Notes: generated from the letters alone by a model not told the origin. A stretch of 64,000 nt of DNA from JAPLHP01 sp963720375 (GCA_963720375.1 CAVRFM010000024.1:1-64000); one strand, 5' to 3'; positions 14,743-24,763 are shown, counted from the first letter of the stretch. A program made the numbers and translations.

Positions 14743-17356
14743 GTGACTGGCGACGAAATCAGAAAAGCTTTCCTCAGTTTCTTTGAGGGAAAGGGGCATA
14801 CAGTCCTTCCCAGTTCCTCTCTGATACCCCAAGGTGACCCGACCCTGCTATTGACTACTGCCGGCATGGTGCAGATCAAGCCCTATTTTTTGGGTTTGGC
14901 CACCCCACCCAATAATCGCCTGGCCTCCTGTCAGAAGTGCTTCCGTACTACCGATATCGATTCGGTGGGAGATACGAGACATCTCACCTTCTTCGAGATG
15001 CTGGGGAACTTCAGTGTGGGAGATTACTTCAAGAAAGAAGCTATCGAATGGGCCTGGGAATTTGTCATTCAGTGGCTCAAGTTCCCATCTGAACGGCTCT
15101 GGATTACCGTTTTCCTTGATGATGATGAGGCTTTCAAATATTGGCGACAGATAGGGGTTCCTGCGGAAAGGATTATGAGGCTTGGTGAGGAGCAAAACTT
15201 CTGGGGACCGGCGGGGGATTCCGGGCCCTGTGGTCCCTGCAGTGAGATTCACTATGATTTCGGTGCGGAATTCGGCTGTGGCAAATCGGGTTGTGGCCCG
15301 GCTTGCGACTGCGGTCGCTTTTCCGAGATATGGAATCTGGTATTTACCCAGTATGACCAGAACAAAGAAGGACGCCGTACCCCTCTGCCTAAGCCCAATA
15401 TAGATACTGGGATGGGTTTGGAGCGCGTGGCTGCAGTAATGCAGGGGAAGAGGTCGGTGTATGAGACCGATCTGTTCGCTCCCATAGTAGCCAGAGTGGC
15501 GCAGATTTCTGGAAAGAGATTTGGAGAGGATGACAAGACTGATAAAGCCATCAAGATAGTGTCTGAGCATGTCCGTGGCATTACCTTTCTGATTGCGGAT
15601 GGAGTGGTTCCGAGCAATGAGGGGAGGGGTTATGTGTTGCGTCGGCTGCTGCGCCGCGCCTCTCTCTTTGGCAGGAACCTGGGGCTTGAAGAGCCTTTTC
15701 TCGTTACGTTGGCAGATTTTGTTATTGAGAAGATGGGGCCTGTCTATCTTGAACTGAAGGTAAACCAGGAATTAATCCGCAACGTCGTCAGCCTGGAGGA
15801 GAAAAGGTTCGGAGAGGCTCTTAATACTGGGCTTAACTGGCTTGACCGGGTGATGGAGAGAGCGGGAACGGAGAAGCGAATAAGCGGCGAAGACGTATTT
15901 ATGCTTTATGATACCTACGGCTTCCCGAAAGAGATCACTGTTGAGATAGCTTCGGAACGAGGTTTCTCGGTTGACCTGGAAGGATTTGAACGGGAGATGG
16001 AACGGCAGAGGGAGCGCGCCAGGGCATCCCACAAGTTCAGCCTTGGTGATAGGACAGACTTGAAGTCCTATGAGCAGTTGGGAATCACCCGTACGCGCTT
16101 TGTTGGATATGATCAGTGGAGGCATGAGTCTGTAGTAATGGGGTTGGTGGCGGGGGGTAAGCCTGTGGATTCTGCTTCCGAGGGTGATGAGGTGGAGATA
16201 ATCCTCAAGGAGACACCTTTCTATGGAGAGATGGGCGGGCAGGTGGGTGATGCCGGTGAGATTCGTGGTGATCATGGCAGGGTTAGCGTTAGCCAGACAA
16301 TCAGGCCATTGCCCGATCTCATTGTTCATCAGGGGAAGGTAACCCAGGGGCGTGTTGCTGTAAGCGATAGTGTGGAAGCTGAAGTTGATATACCACGCCG
16401 TCTGGACATCGCCCGCAACCATACGGCAACGCACTTACTGCAGTCTGCCCTGAGGGCAGTACTGGGACAGCATGTCCGTCAGTCCGGATCACTGGTTGCC
16501 CCTGACGGGTTCAGGTTTGACTTCACTCACCTTGAACCGGTCGGGAAAGAACGACTTCTGGAGATCCAGCACCTGGTGAATGAGAAGATCAGGCAGAACC
16601 TGCCGGTGATGGCTCAGGCTACTTCCTATAGAGAGGCGGTCTCCAAAGGAGCTATGGCTCTGTTTGGGGAGAAGTATGGGGATGTGGTTCGTATGGTACA
16701 GACAGGCGATCCACCATTCAGCATCGAGTTGTGCGGTGGTACGCATGTGCGCTGGACGGGAGAGATAGGTATTCTGCATATTACCAGTGAGGGAAGTATC
16801 GGCAGTGGATTACGGCGCATTGAGGCAGTTACCGGGAGGGGAGCGGAGAAATTTCTCGAGCAGAGGCTGGCCGTGGTGGAAACGCTGGCTCAGGAGTTGC
16901 AGACTTCACCTGAAGATGTTCGGACTAAGGTTTCCACTGTGTTGGCGGAATTGGATAAGGAGCGAAAGCGGATATCTGAGGTGGAACGAGAGTTGGCCAG
17001 GAAGGCAGCAGGGCCGTTGCTGTCTCAGGTTGAGGTGATCAAGGGTATAAATGTACTCTCGGCTAAGGTACCAGCCAGCAGTCCGGAGGCCATGCGTGAG
17101 ATGGGTGATCGGCTCAAAGAGGGAGCTCAAGAGCGGGGTGATTGTGTTGGGTGCAGTTATAATGATAGGCCAATTAGCATGGCTCATGGTTACCCCTGAC
17201 TTGATAGCGAAAGGATTTCATGCTGGCCAGATTGTAAAAGAAATAAGCGGGGTAACTGGTGGTGGTGGTGGTGGCAGGCCCGAGTTTGCGCAGGGCAGTG
17301 GCAAGGATGCAACAAAGTTAGACGAGGGACTGAAGCAGGCTGCGGCAGTTTATTGA
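14743..17356 (+). CDS. alaS: Alanyl-tRNA synthetase, with a single-base frameshift near the 3' end
   Basis: AlaS charges tRNA-Ala and edits mischarged Ser and Gly. Start GTG 14743 gives the typical MTGDEIRKAFLSFFEGKGH opening. The class II catalytic core spans ~1-440, and the editing domain carries NHTATH near 555 and CGGTHV near 662. The frame breaks near 17121-17123, where GGG appears to be GG plus one extra base. Reading on in the next frame gives ELKSGVIVLGAV and a normal C-Ala domain with its glycine-rich GGGGGGRPEFAQ segment, ending at 17356. Corrected length is about 870 aa, the family norm. As AlaS is essential, sequencing error is more likely than decay. Confidence 0.92.
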
Positions 17357-17409
17357 GCTCCATTACGACAAAGACTCTGGCATGTGGCGGAAGAACGTTG
17401 GCTGATACT

Positions 17410-17841
17410 ATGGTGGCGGGGCGGGTTCTGGGACTTGACGTGGGGGAGAGGTGGATCGGAGTAGCCCTCAGTGATCCCTGTGGTATTCTAGCCAGTCCGT
17501 TGACGAGAATCGACAGAATGGGGGCGGAAGTCCCTGTAGAAGCCATCCGCCATCTGGTGATCCAGCATGAGGTGCAGCGCATTGTAGCTGGGATGCCTTA
17601 TTCTATGAATGGCACTTTGGGGCAGCAGGCGGAGCGTGTCCGTGATTTCCTGGAGGAACTTTCTCAGTCGCTGGAGATTCCGATAGAAACCTGGGATGAG
17701 CGGCTCTCAACCGTGGCCGCTGGGCGGAGGATGGCTGAAGCTAAAACAGGCAAGGGAAGCAGAAAGGCGCAGATTGATGCAGCAGCGGCAGCGTATATCC
17801 TTCAGGGATATCTGGATGCGGTGCGCGCCAGACAAGAGTAA
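17410..17841 (+). CDS. ruvX: Putative pre-16S rRNA nuclease (YqgF/RuvX family)
   Basis: An RNase H-fold protein of about 143 aa, implicated in 16S rRNA 5' maturation. Motifs: LGLDVGERWIGVALSD at the N-terminus, DERLSTVAA near 96, and QIDAAAAAYILQGYL at the C-terminus. ATG 17410 fits the family length. An upstream in-frame TTG at 17353 would overlap the corrected alaS stop and add about 19 unusual residues. alaS followed by ruvX is a common bacterial arrangement. Confidence 0.88.
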   Translation: MVAGRVLGLDVGERWIGVALSDPCGILASPLTRIDRMGAEVPVEAIRHLVIQHEVQRIVAGMPYSMNGTLGQQAERVRDFLEELSQSLEIPIETWDERLSTVAAGRRMAEAKTGKGSRKAQIDAAAAAYILQGYLDAVRARQE

Positions 17842-17989
17842 TATTGAGACTTTGGCTTGGCATGGGTTGAACACCGAAGGTTCACAGACAGAATATACCC
17901 TGCCGGGCTTTATCTATCAGTAGAAGTCTTCACTCTGCTTCAATACAAACCAGACTGACAAATTCAAATCTGAGGACGGTGTTTCACCG

Positions 17990-18844
17990 ATGAAAAAAGC
18001 TGTAGCTCTTATCGGCTACCCTCTAAAACATTCTATTTCCTTGTGTTTCCAGCAAGCTGCCTTCGATTACTACAGTCTCGATATCATCTATGAGAATTGG
18101 GAGACAGACTCGACGCAACTGGAGACAACAGTGAAACGTCTTCGCCAGCCATCAATGCTGGGGGCCAATGTGACTATACCGCATAAGGAAGAGGTCATAC
18201 CTTTGCTCGACGAACTGGATGAGCTTGCAGCCCATATCGGTGCGGTGAATACCATTGTCAATCGGGACGGCAGGCTTTCGGGTTACAATACCGATTCTCC
18301 TGGCTTTGTAAAGGCTCTGCGCCAGGATGGAGGTTTCGAGTGTACGGGTAAGAGTGCGCTGCTTCTGGGTGCCGGAGGAGCAGCCAGGGCAGTGGCCTTT
18401 GCCCTTATCAAGGAAGGCGTAGGGCGTCTTTCTATAGTCAATCGGACCGAGGAGCGTGCCGAGGTATTGACTGCTTCTTTGAGAAAAGAGGCTCAAGGGA
18501 ATGTTAAGATAACTGTCTTGCCATGGGAGGTACTGAGATCGGGCAAAGCACTCTCCGGCTATGATCTATTGGTCAATTGTACCTCTATGGGAATGAGACA
18601 TAGTGCAATGGAGGGCAAGACTCCCTTAGAGGCCAGTTTGATCCCAAAGGGTGCTCTCGTCTGTGACCTAGTGTATAATCCAGAAGAGACACCGTTGTTG
18701 AAGGAAGCTAAGAAGGCTGGTGCAGCAGTCATGGGAGGTTTATCTATGCTGGTCTATCAGGGAGCAGCATCCTTTGAGTTATGGGCAGGTAGAGAGGCCC
18801 CTGTTGACATAATGTTCAGGCGAGCCAGGGAAGTTTTAGACTAG
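17990..18844 (+). CDS. aroE: Shikimate dehydrogenase
   Basis: AroE reduces 3-dehydroshikimate to shikimate with NADPH. The protein is 284 aa. The substrate domain has HSISLCFQQAAF near 14, a variant of the usual HSLSPxxHN, then NVTIPHKE near 59 with its catalytic Lys, and GYNTDSPG near 100. The NADPH domain has LLGAGGAARAVAF near 125 and NRTEERAE near 151. It is the first gene of a shikimate-pathway cluster running to 22741. Confidence 0.94.
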   Translation: MKKAVALIGYPLKHSISLCFQQAAFDYYSLDIIYENWETDSTQLETTVKRLRQPSMLGANVTIPHKEEVIPLLDELDELAAHIGAVNTIVNRDGRLSGYNTDSPGFVKALRQDGGFECTGKSALLLGAGGAARAVAFALIKEGVGRLSIVNRTEERAEVLTASLRKEAQGNVKITVLPWEVLRSGKALSGYDLLVNCTSMGMRHSAMEGKTPLEASLIPKGALVCDLVYNPEETPLLKEAKKAGAAVMGGLSMLVYQGAASFELWAGREAPVDIMFRRAREVLD

Positions 18845-18855
18845 GGAGTTGAGAG

Positions 18856-19089
18856 TTGCCGGCCGAGGCGAAATTAGTCACTGTTTATACTGGTAGCTAT
18901 CTTGAAGCCCAGGTAATGAAGTCTCACCTGGAGAGTGAGGGAATCCCTGCTATCCTGCAATATGAGGGTGCAGGGCTGATCTATGGCATCACAGTTGATG
19001 GACTCGGTGAGACAAGGGTTCTGGTACCTGCTGATTTGTCTCAGGAAGCGAAGGAAATTCTGCGGGGTGGTGAGGAGTTGACAGATTAG
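18856..19089 (+). CDS. DUF2007 family small protein (putative signal-transducing)
   Basis: A 77-aa protein with the DUF2007 pattern: VTVYTGSYLEAQVMKSHLESEGIPA, followed by a strand ending LVPADLSQEAKEIL. It starts with TTG, with AGGGAG about 7 bases upstream, and lies between aroE and aroC with gaps of 11 and 0 bases, so it is co-transcribed. The function is unknown; members often ride in unrelated operons. Confidence 0.75.
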   Translation: MPAEAKLVTVYTGSYLEAQVMKSHLESEGIPAILQYEGAGLIYGITVDGLGETRVLVPADLSQEAKEILRGGEELTD

Positions 19090-20256
19090 ATGATGTCCAG
19101 ATTTCGTTTTCTTACTGCCGGTGAGTCGCATGGCAAGGGGCTAACGGTGATTATCGATGGCATGCCGGCCGATGTGCCTCTGAGTGAGGACTATATCGCT
19201 CGTGAACTGGGGAGGCGGCAGTGTGGATATGGGCGTGGTTCACGTATGAGCATAGAGCACGATAGAGCCGAGATTCTGTCGGGGGTGCGCCACGGACTGA
19301 CTATAGGAAGTCCGATTAGCCTGTTGATCTGGAACCGTGATTGGGAAAACTGGAAAGAGATTATGAGTGTTTCTCCTACCGATAAGGAGATACAACGGGT
19401 CACCCGCCCACGCCCGGGACATGCTGACCTTGCTGGGGTTACCAAGTATGGCTTAGAAGATATCCGCCCCATACTGGAACGCGCCAGTGCCAGGGAGACT
19501 GCGGCTAGAGTAGCTGCCGGTGCGGTGGCTCGGAGATTTGTAGAAGAATTTGGGGTGGAGATTAATAGTCATACCCTGGCTATAGGTGGTGAGTGGGCAA
19601 AACTATCGGGTTCCATCGATTGGCGACAAGTGGAAAAATCACCCGTCCGGTGTGCTGATGCTGGAGCTGAAAAGGCTATGATGACCGCTATTGACAGAGT
19701 CACCTCATCCAAGGACACAGTGGGTGGGGTTTGTGAGATTATTGCCTCCGGGGTGCCAATGGGTTTGGGGAGCCATGTCCAGTGGGATCGCCGGCTGGAC
19801 GGAAGAATTGCCCAGATAATCATGAGTATCAACTCTGTTAAGGGACTGGATATTGGAGATGGCTTCGGATTAGCCGGTTTAAGAGGCTCCGAGGCCCACG
19901 ATGCCATCGAGACAAGCGAAGAGCCTCCTTACCCGTGGAGGCGTGCTACTAACCATGCTGGCGGGATTGAGGGAGGAATGAGCAACGGCGAGCCTATTGT
20001 GGTAAGGGTTGCGGTGAAGCCGGTCCCTACTCTTGGCAGTCCGCTCCCCTCAGTAGACTTGTCTACGGGTGAAGCAGTCCAAGCTCACTTTGAAAGAAGT
20101 GACATCTGCGTTGTTCCAGCCGTGGGGGTGATAGGTGAAGCCATGCTGGCGGTTGTTTTGGCAGATGCCATGATGGAGAAGTTTGGCGGGGACAATCTGG
20201 AAGAGACGCGGCGCAACTACGATAACTATCTGAACTCTATCCGGAGATCTGGATGA
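19090..20256 (+). CDS. aroC: Chorismate synthase
   Basis: AroC makes chorismate from EPSP, using reduced FMN. The 388-aa protein has GESHGKGLTVIIDGMP near 9-24, GRGSRMSIEHD near 47, RPGHADLAG near 101, RASARETAARVAAGAVAR near 122, and GGIEGGMSNGEPI near 295, all chorismate synthase signatures. Consecutive ATG codons start it right at the stop of the DUF2007 gene. Its own stop overlaps the next gene by four bases. Confidence 0.96.
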   Translation: MMSRFRFLTAGESHGKGLTVIIDGMPADVPLSEDYIARELGRRQCGYGRGSRMSIEHDRAEILSGVRHGLTIGSPISLLIWNRDWENWKEIMSVSPTDKEIQRVTRPRPGHADLAGVTKYGLEDIRPILERASARETAARVAAGAVARRFVEEFGVEINSHTLAIGGEWAKLSGSIDWRQVEKSPVRCADAGAEKAMMTAIDRVTSSKDTVGGVCEIIASGVPMGLGSHVQWDRRLDGRIAQIIMSINSVKGLDIGDGFGLAGLRGSEAHDAIETSEEPPYPWRRATNHAGGIEGGMSNGEPIVVRVAVKPVPTLGSPLPSVDLSTGEAVQAHFERSDICVVPAVGVIGEAMLAVVLADAMMEKFGGDNLEETRRNYDNYLNSIRRSG

Positions 20257-21104
20257 CTAGACTGGGCTTTCATTGCCATGATTTAGGCCACTTCAATAAG
20301 GTGATAGTCTCGAACGGATTGCAGCGGGGAGAGTTCTATAATTTCCTGCCACAGAATTTGCCGGAATTGAGAAAAGCAATTGAACATCATGATGTGGCAT
20401 CGAGCGTGCATGCCCCGCTGGTGAAGGCTCCGTGGTATCCTATGCCTCCTACCCTGTCCTTTCTTTGTGATGTTGATGTGGAGAAAAGACAGCTCAGCCT
20501 GAGAATGGTTCATGAAACGATGGAGTTAGCCGAGGATTTCGGGGCTGAGTACGTGGTAGTTCACTTCCCATCACCCCCCTCAACGGGGGTTGATGGTATG
20601 GGATATGCCAAGTTGCGGGATATTGCCTGGCGGAGCGCTGTTTCACTAGCGGAGCTTAGTGAGAAACATGGCGTGCCAATTCATATTGAGGGGTTTGGAC
20701 CCAGCCCTTTTCTCACGGTGGATTTTCTGGTTGAAGTTGCCAGGGGGCTTCCATGTTTGCGTTATTGTTTTGACGTGGGTCATATGCATATTGCTGCTGA
20801 GCGGGATGGGTTCGATCTCTATCAGTTTGCCCAGCAGTTGGCACCATATATTGGTTCTGTTCACCTGTGGAATAATCGAGGTATTGGGGATTACTTATCC
20901 TTTGGCCATATTCCAGTGCATCCGAGTCAGGAGCCCGAGGATGGCTGGGTGGATATTGCCCGTCTTCTGCCATTGATACTATCGAGCAATCCCGCCAGCC
21001 GTGTTATTCTTGAAAGCGGCTCTCACTATCCGGAGGCGTTAGGTGGGCATGATTTCCGAGACGGAGTAAAGTGGGTAAAAGAGCTAATGACTGCATTATC
21101 TTGA
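20253..21104 (+). CDS. TIM-barrel sugar-phosphate isomerase/epimerase-like protein (AP endonuclease 2 fold)
   Basis: The 283-aa protein has the xylose isomerase-like barrel with likely metal ligands spread through the chain: H near 100 (VVHFPSPP), E near 146 (IHIEGFG), FDVGHMH near 173-179, VHLWNN near 202 and ILESGSH near 253. It overlaps aroC by 4 bases and aroKB by 34 bases, so it is translated with the shikimate genes. This fold includes 3-dehydroshikimate dehydratase (AsbF/QuiC) and many sugar enzymes. No aroD or aroQ is seen in the window, but a role in the pathway is only a contextual guess. Confidence 0.7.
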   Translation: MTRLGFHCHDLGHFNKVIVSNGLQRGEFYNFLPQNLPELRKAIEHHDVASSVHAPLVKAPWYPMPPTLSFLCDVDVEKRQLSLRMVHETMELAEDFGAEYVVVHFPSPPSTGVDGMGYAKLRDIAWRSAVSLAELSEKHGVPIHIEGFGPSPFLTVDFLVEVARGLPCLRYCFDVGHMHIAAERDGFDLYQFAQQLAPYIGSVHLWNNRGIGDYLSFGHIPVHPSQEPEDGWVDIARLLPLILSSNPASRVILESGSHYPEALGGHDFRDGVKWVKELMTALS

Positions 21105-22741
21105 TCGGCTTCTCTGCCACCGGGAAGTCAGAGGTGGGGTGGGAGGTGGCCAGCCGCCTTGGTTGGGATGTGGTGGATACGGATGAGGAAGTGGTCAGGC
21201 TTGCCGGCAAGAGTATCCAAGAGATTTTTGCTCAGGATGGGGAGAAGTATTTCCGGGGAATTGAACGGCAAGCATTGATCGAGGCGTGCAAGAAGAGGGA
21301 GGTGGTGGTTGCCACCGGTGGTGGAGCAGTGCTTGATCCTCATAACCGCACGTTGATGAAAGAGAGTGGCGTGGTCATCTGTCTTGAGGCCAGCCCGGAA
21401 ACAATCTACCATCGACTGCTGGAGGATAATGAGGCCTCCGGAGCTATACGTCCTCTTCTCGCAGTTTCAAATCCCCTTGAACAAATCAAACAGTTGAAGG
21501 AATCTCGTCAGCCTTATTATGCCATCGCTGACTGGACCGTGCATACTGACAATTTGACTTTGGATGAGGTATGCCAGGAGATAATCAGGGGGCGATATTA
21601 CTGGGCTCGCGCTCATAAAGAAAGTGATGGGTGCCTCTATGAGGAAGGTCTTGGCTGTGAGGTGATTACTGCTGGGGAACACTATCCTGTTTATGTTGGT
21701 TGGGGTTTGCTCTGCAATCTTGGTGAAAATATGAGTCAGGCAAGATTAACTGGTACTGCATATCTGGTCAGTGACGAGACGGTTTTCTCTATTTATGGTG
21801 CCACGGTGACGGAAAGTCTTCAGAATGCCGGCCTTGCTGTAGAACACCTTCTAGTCTCTCCTGGTGAAACGACCAAAACACTTGAAACTGCTGCCAGGAT
21901 CTATGATTGGTTAATCGACCGTCGAACTGAGAGAAGTGATGTCATTATTGCCTTGGGTGGAGGAATGGTAGGTGATCTCGCTGGCTTTGTTGCGGCTACG
22001 TTCCTTCGCGGCTTGCCGCTGGTGCAGGTGCCTACCAGTCTGGTTGCCATGGTGGATGCTTCTATAGGCGGGAAGACAGCAGTTAATCATTCCAAAGCCA
22101 AGAACCTTATAGGTGTGTTCTACCAACCTCGTATAGTGGTGGCCGATGTTCAAGCCCTGACCTCCCTTGCCAAAAGAGAACTGGTTTCCGGATGGGCGGA
22201 AGTAATCAAGCACGGGTTGGTACTCGATCCTGAGTTGTTTATCTTCTTGGAGTGTAATGTCGAGAGGCTTCTAGCATTGGATCCAGAAGCTGCTACTGAG
22301 GCCGTAAGACGCAGCGTAGCTGTCAAAGCCAGGATTGTTAGTGAAGACGAGAAGGAGCAGCGGGGGAGGCGTATTCTGTTAAATTATGGACATACTATAG
22401 GCCATGCCTTAGAAGCGGCAACCAACTATGAGCATTTTCTTCATGGTGAAGCTGTGGCTGTAGGCATGGTTGGTGCTGCCATGATCAGCCATAGCTTGGG
22501 GCTACTATCGGAAGAAGTGGTGGAACGGCAGCGCGTCCTTCTGAGCAGGTTTGGCTTGCCAACCTGCTGCTCTGGAGTAGACATGAACGCAGTCCTCAGG
22601 GCAATGGAGTTGGATAAGAAGGTGAAGGCAAAAGCGGTAAGATGGGTGCTGCTCGAAGGGGTCGGTCAGCCGTTGGTTCGGCATGACATCCCGTACGAGC
22701 AAGTGGTTAAGGTGCTCGAGAGGTTGTTGGTGACTGGGTGA
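21071..22741 (+). CDS. aroKB: Bifunctional shikimate kinase / 3-dehydroquinate synthase fusion
   Basis: The 556-aa protein joins two shikimate enzymes. Residues ~1-175 are shikimate kinase: P-loop GFSATGKS near 13-20, VDTDEEV near 35, FRGIERQAL near 62 and TGGGAVLD near 83. Residues ~190-556 are 3-dehydroquinate synthase, with NAD-binding GGGMVGDLAGFVAATFLRG near 300, DASIGGKTAVNH near 331, and metal-binding NYGHTIGHALE and HGEAVAVGM. It starts with GTG inside the preceding gene. Such fusions are known in bacteria. With aroE and aroC it covers steps 2, 4, 5 and 7; steps 1, 3 and 6 are not in this window. Confidence 0.94.
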   Translation: MGKRANDCIILIGFSATGKSEVGWEVASRLGWDVVDTDEEVVRLAGKSIQEIFAQDGEKYFRGIERQALIEACKKREVVVATGGGAVLDPHNRTLMKESGVVICLEASPETIYHRLLEDNEASGAIRPLLAVSNPLEQIKQLKESRQPYYAIADWTVHTDNLTLDEVCQEIIRGRYYWARAHKESDGCLYEEGLGCEVITAGEHYPVYVGWGLLCNLGENMSQARLTGTAYLVSDETVFSIYGATVTESLQNAGLAVEHLLVSPGETTKTLETAARIYDWLIDRRTERSDVIIALGGGMVGDLAGFVAATFLRGLPLVQVPTSLVAMVDASIGGKTAVNHSKAKNLIGVFYQPRIVVADVQALTSLAKRELVSGWAEVIKHGLVLDPELFIFLECNVERLLALDPEAATEAVRRSVAVKARIVSEDEKEQRGRRILLNYGHTIGHALEAATNYEHFLHGEAVAVGMVGAAMISHSLGLLSEEVVERQRVLLSRFGLPTCCSGVDMNAVLRAMELDKKVKAKAVRWVLLEGVGQPLVRHDIPYEQVVKVLERLLVTG

Positions 22742-22803
22742 GTTTTTGATTAATTCTGTTGTTGTTTGAAGACGGGCGCAGTGAATTGATGCGAAGGAAG
22801 TGA

Positions 22804-23358
22804 ATGATGGCGAAAAGCATTAGAGGGACCACAGTTCTGGCGGTTAGACGGGGTAACCAGGTGGCCATAGCTGGAGATGGTCAGATTACCACTGGAGATA
22901 TTGTGTTGAAAAGCAGTGCCAAGAAGGTGCGTACTCTCTATCACGACCAGGTGGTTGCCGGATTTGCTGGCTCGGTGGCTGATGCGCTGACCTTGTTTGA
23001 AAGGTTCGAGAGTGTGCTGGAGAAGTATGGAGGGCAACTCAGGCGGGCGGCAATAGAATTGGCCAAAGAATGGCGTACTGATCGCGTGCTGCGCCGTCTG
23101 GAAGCTTGGCTCATAGTGGCTGATCGAAACGAAATGCTGGTGCTCTCGGGAGAGGGCGATGTGGTGGAGCCTGATGAGGATGTAGCGGCCATAGGCTCCG
23201 GAGGTGGCTATGCGCAGGCTGCGGCCAAGGCTCTGCTGAGTCATTCCAACCTTAGTGCCGAGGAGATAGTACGCGCCAGCATGGAGATTGCTGCTGGCAT
23301 ATGCATCTATACTAACAACCAGATAACTGTGGTGAGCTTGGGCGAAGAGAACGCCTGA
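22804..23358 (+). CDS. hslV: ATP-dependent protease proteolytic subunit HslV
   Basis: HslV is the threonine peptidase ring that pairs with the HslU ATPase. The 184-aa protein has the processing site RGTTVLAVRR, exposing Thr9 as nucleophile, then IAGDGQITTGD and FAGSVADALTLFERFE, and the sodium-site loop near GSGGGYAQAAAKAL. Two adjacent ATG codons (22804, 22807) follow an AAGGAAG site. The usual downstream hslU is missing: the next 190 bases hold no ATPase and tgt follows. Confidence 0.94.
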   Translation: MMAKSIRGTTVLAVRRGNQVAIAGDGQITTGDIVLKSSAKKVRTLYHDQVVAGFAGSVADALTLFERFESVLEKYGGQLRRAAIELAKEWRTDRVLRRLEAWLIVADRNEMLVLSGEGDVVEPDEDVAAIGSGGGYAQAAAKALLSHSNLSAEEIVRASMEIAAGICIYTNNQITVVSLGEENA

Positions 23359-23551
23359 TTAGCTTACTGTTGCCTCAATCATGGGAGCCGAGACAGTTAG
23401 AGAGTGCATAATGGGCTGCTATGGTTTGGCTTATCTCTCTGAGTACGGCGGTAGTGGTGCTGGATATATTGATGACAGAGGTCTATGTGAGAGTATTCGA
23501 GATACAGCGAGCTATGATCGCCGGTTATTTGCTTAGGAAATAGAGCTGGTA

Positions 23552-24763
23552 GTGGATCAAGAATTTAAGGTAGAGAAATCTTGTCCACAAAGCAGTGCGC
23601 GAGCTGGCTTACTCTTCACACCGCGAGGGATTGTACCTACCCCCCTGTTTTTGCCAGTAGGCAGCCAGGCCACAGTCAAGACCCTCACGCCGGATGATCT
23701 CGAAGTTATTGGCGTGAGAATGGTATTGAGCAATACCTATCACCTTTATCTGAGGCCGGGGATTGATATTGTGGAATCACTGGGAGGGCTGCACCGCTTT
23801 ATGTCCTGGGAGAGACCTGTTCTTACTGACAGTGGAGGCTATCAAGTATTTAGCTTGGCATCGCTTCAGAGGGTTAGTGATGAGGGAGTTAGCTTCAGGT
23901 CTCATATTGACGGCAGTGAACATTTCTTTACTCCTGAGAATGTGATTCAATTCCAGGAAAGGCTGGGAAGTGAGATTGTCATGCCGTTGGATGAATGTCC
24001 TCCCTATAGTACAGACTCAACGTTAGTCCGGTTGGCTATGGAGAGAACACATCATTGGGCAGAAAGGTGTCTGAGAAGTCATCGGCGGAAGGATCAAGCC
24101 CTCTATGGGATTGTGCAGGGAGGTGTCTTTCCGGAATTGCGCCGGGAATCGGCAGCGTTTCTTACTTCCCTGGGATTTGCCGGTTATGCCATTGGTGGCT
24201 TGAGTCTGGGAGAACCAAAACAGGTGACACTGGCTGTGGTGGATGAAACGGTGTCCTTTCTTCCCAAGGACATGCCGCGGTATCTCATGGGTGTGGGTGC
24301 GCCTGAGGATATCTTTGAGAGTGTGGCCAGAGGGGTGGATATGTTTGACAGTGCCCTGCCTACTCGCACTGCCAGAAATGGCGCCCTATTCACGACGTTG
24401 GGGAGACATAATGTACAAAATGCCCGCTACAGGAACCTGGATGAGCCTATTGATGCTGGATGTGGTTGTTACACCTGCAGTAACTTCTCAATAGCATATC
24501 TTCATCACCTTTTCAAAAGCAGTGAACTTCTAGCCTACAGGTTGGCTACTATTCACAACCTATGGTTCATCATCAAGTTGATGGAGCGGATAAGGCAGTC
24601 TATCCTTGACGGCTCCTTCGTGGCCTTTAAGGATACTTTTCTATCTAGTTATCGAACAACCGATGAGGAAATACGGTTATCTCAGAAGCAGAAGTGGCTA
24701 AAGAGGTCGTCGAAGTTCTCTGGCGAAGGCGACAGCTCCAAGGACACCGGCATTGTCACCTAG
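23552..24763 (+). CDS. tgt: tRNA-guanine transglycosylase (queuine tRNA-ribosyltransferase)
   Basis: Tgt swaps guanine-34 of GUN-anticodon tRNAs for the queuosine precursor preQ1. Motifs in the 403-aa protein: LSNTYHLYLRPG near 60, TDSGGYQVFSL near 93 with a catalytic Asp, ALYGIVQGG near 188, GGLSLGEPK near 213, ARNGALFT near 275 (RNA-binding aspartate side), and zinc site CGCYTC...H near 308. The start is GTG. The last 22 codons overlap the convergent ROK kinase gene. Confidence 0.94.
   Translation: MDQEFKVEKSCPQSSARAGLLFTPRGIVPTPLFLPVGSQATVKTLTPDDLEVIGVRMVLSNTYHLYLRPGIDIVESLGGLHRFMSWERPVLTDSGGYQVFSLASLQRVSDEGVSFRSHIDGSEHFFTPENVIQFQERLGSEIVMPLDECPPYSTDSTLVRLAMERTHHWAERCLRSHRRKDQALYGIVQGGVFPELRRESAAFLTSLGFAGYAIGGLSLGEPKQVTLAVVDETVSFLPKDMPRYLMGVGAPEDIFESVARGVDMFDSALPTRTARNGALFTTLGRHNVQNARYRNLDEPIDAGCGCYTCSNFSIAYLHHLFKSSELLAYRLATIHNLWFIIKLMERIRQSILDGSFVAFKDTFLSSYRTTDEEIRLSQKQKWLKRSSKFSGEGDSSKDTGIVT

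Noticed and set aside
17239..17280. GGT-rich repeat as a microsatellite
   Set aside because: It encodes the glycine-rich segment normal for the AlaS C-terminal domain.
23411..23536. 40-codon frame between hslV and tgt
   Set aside because: No ribosome site and no recognisable features; probably chance.
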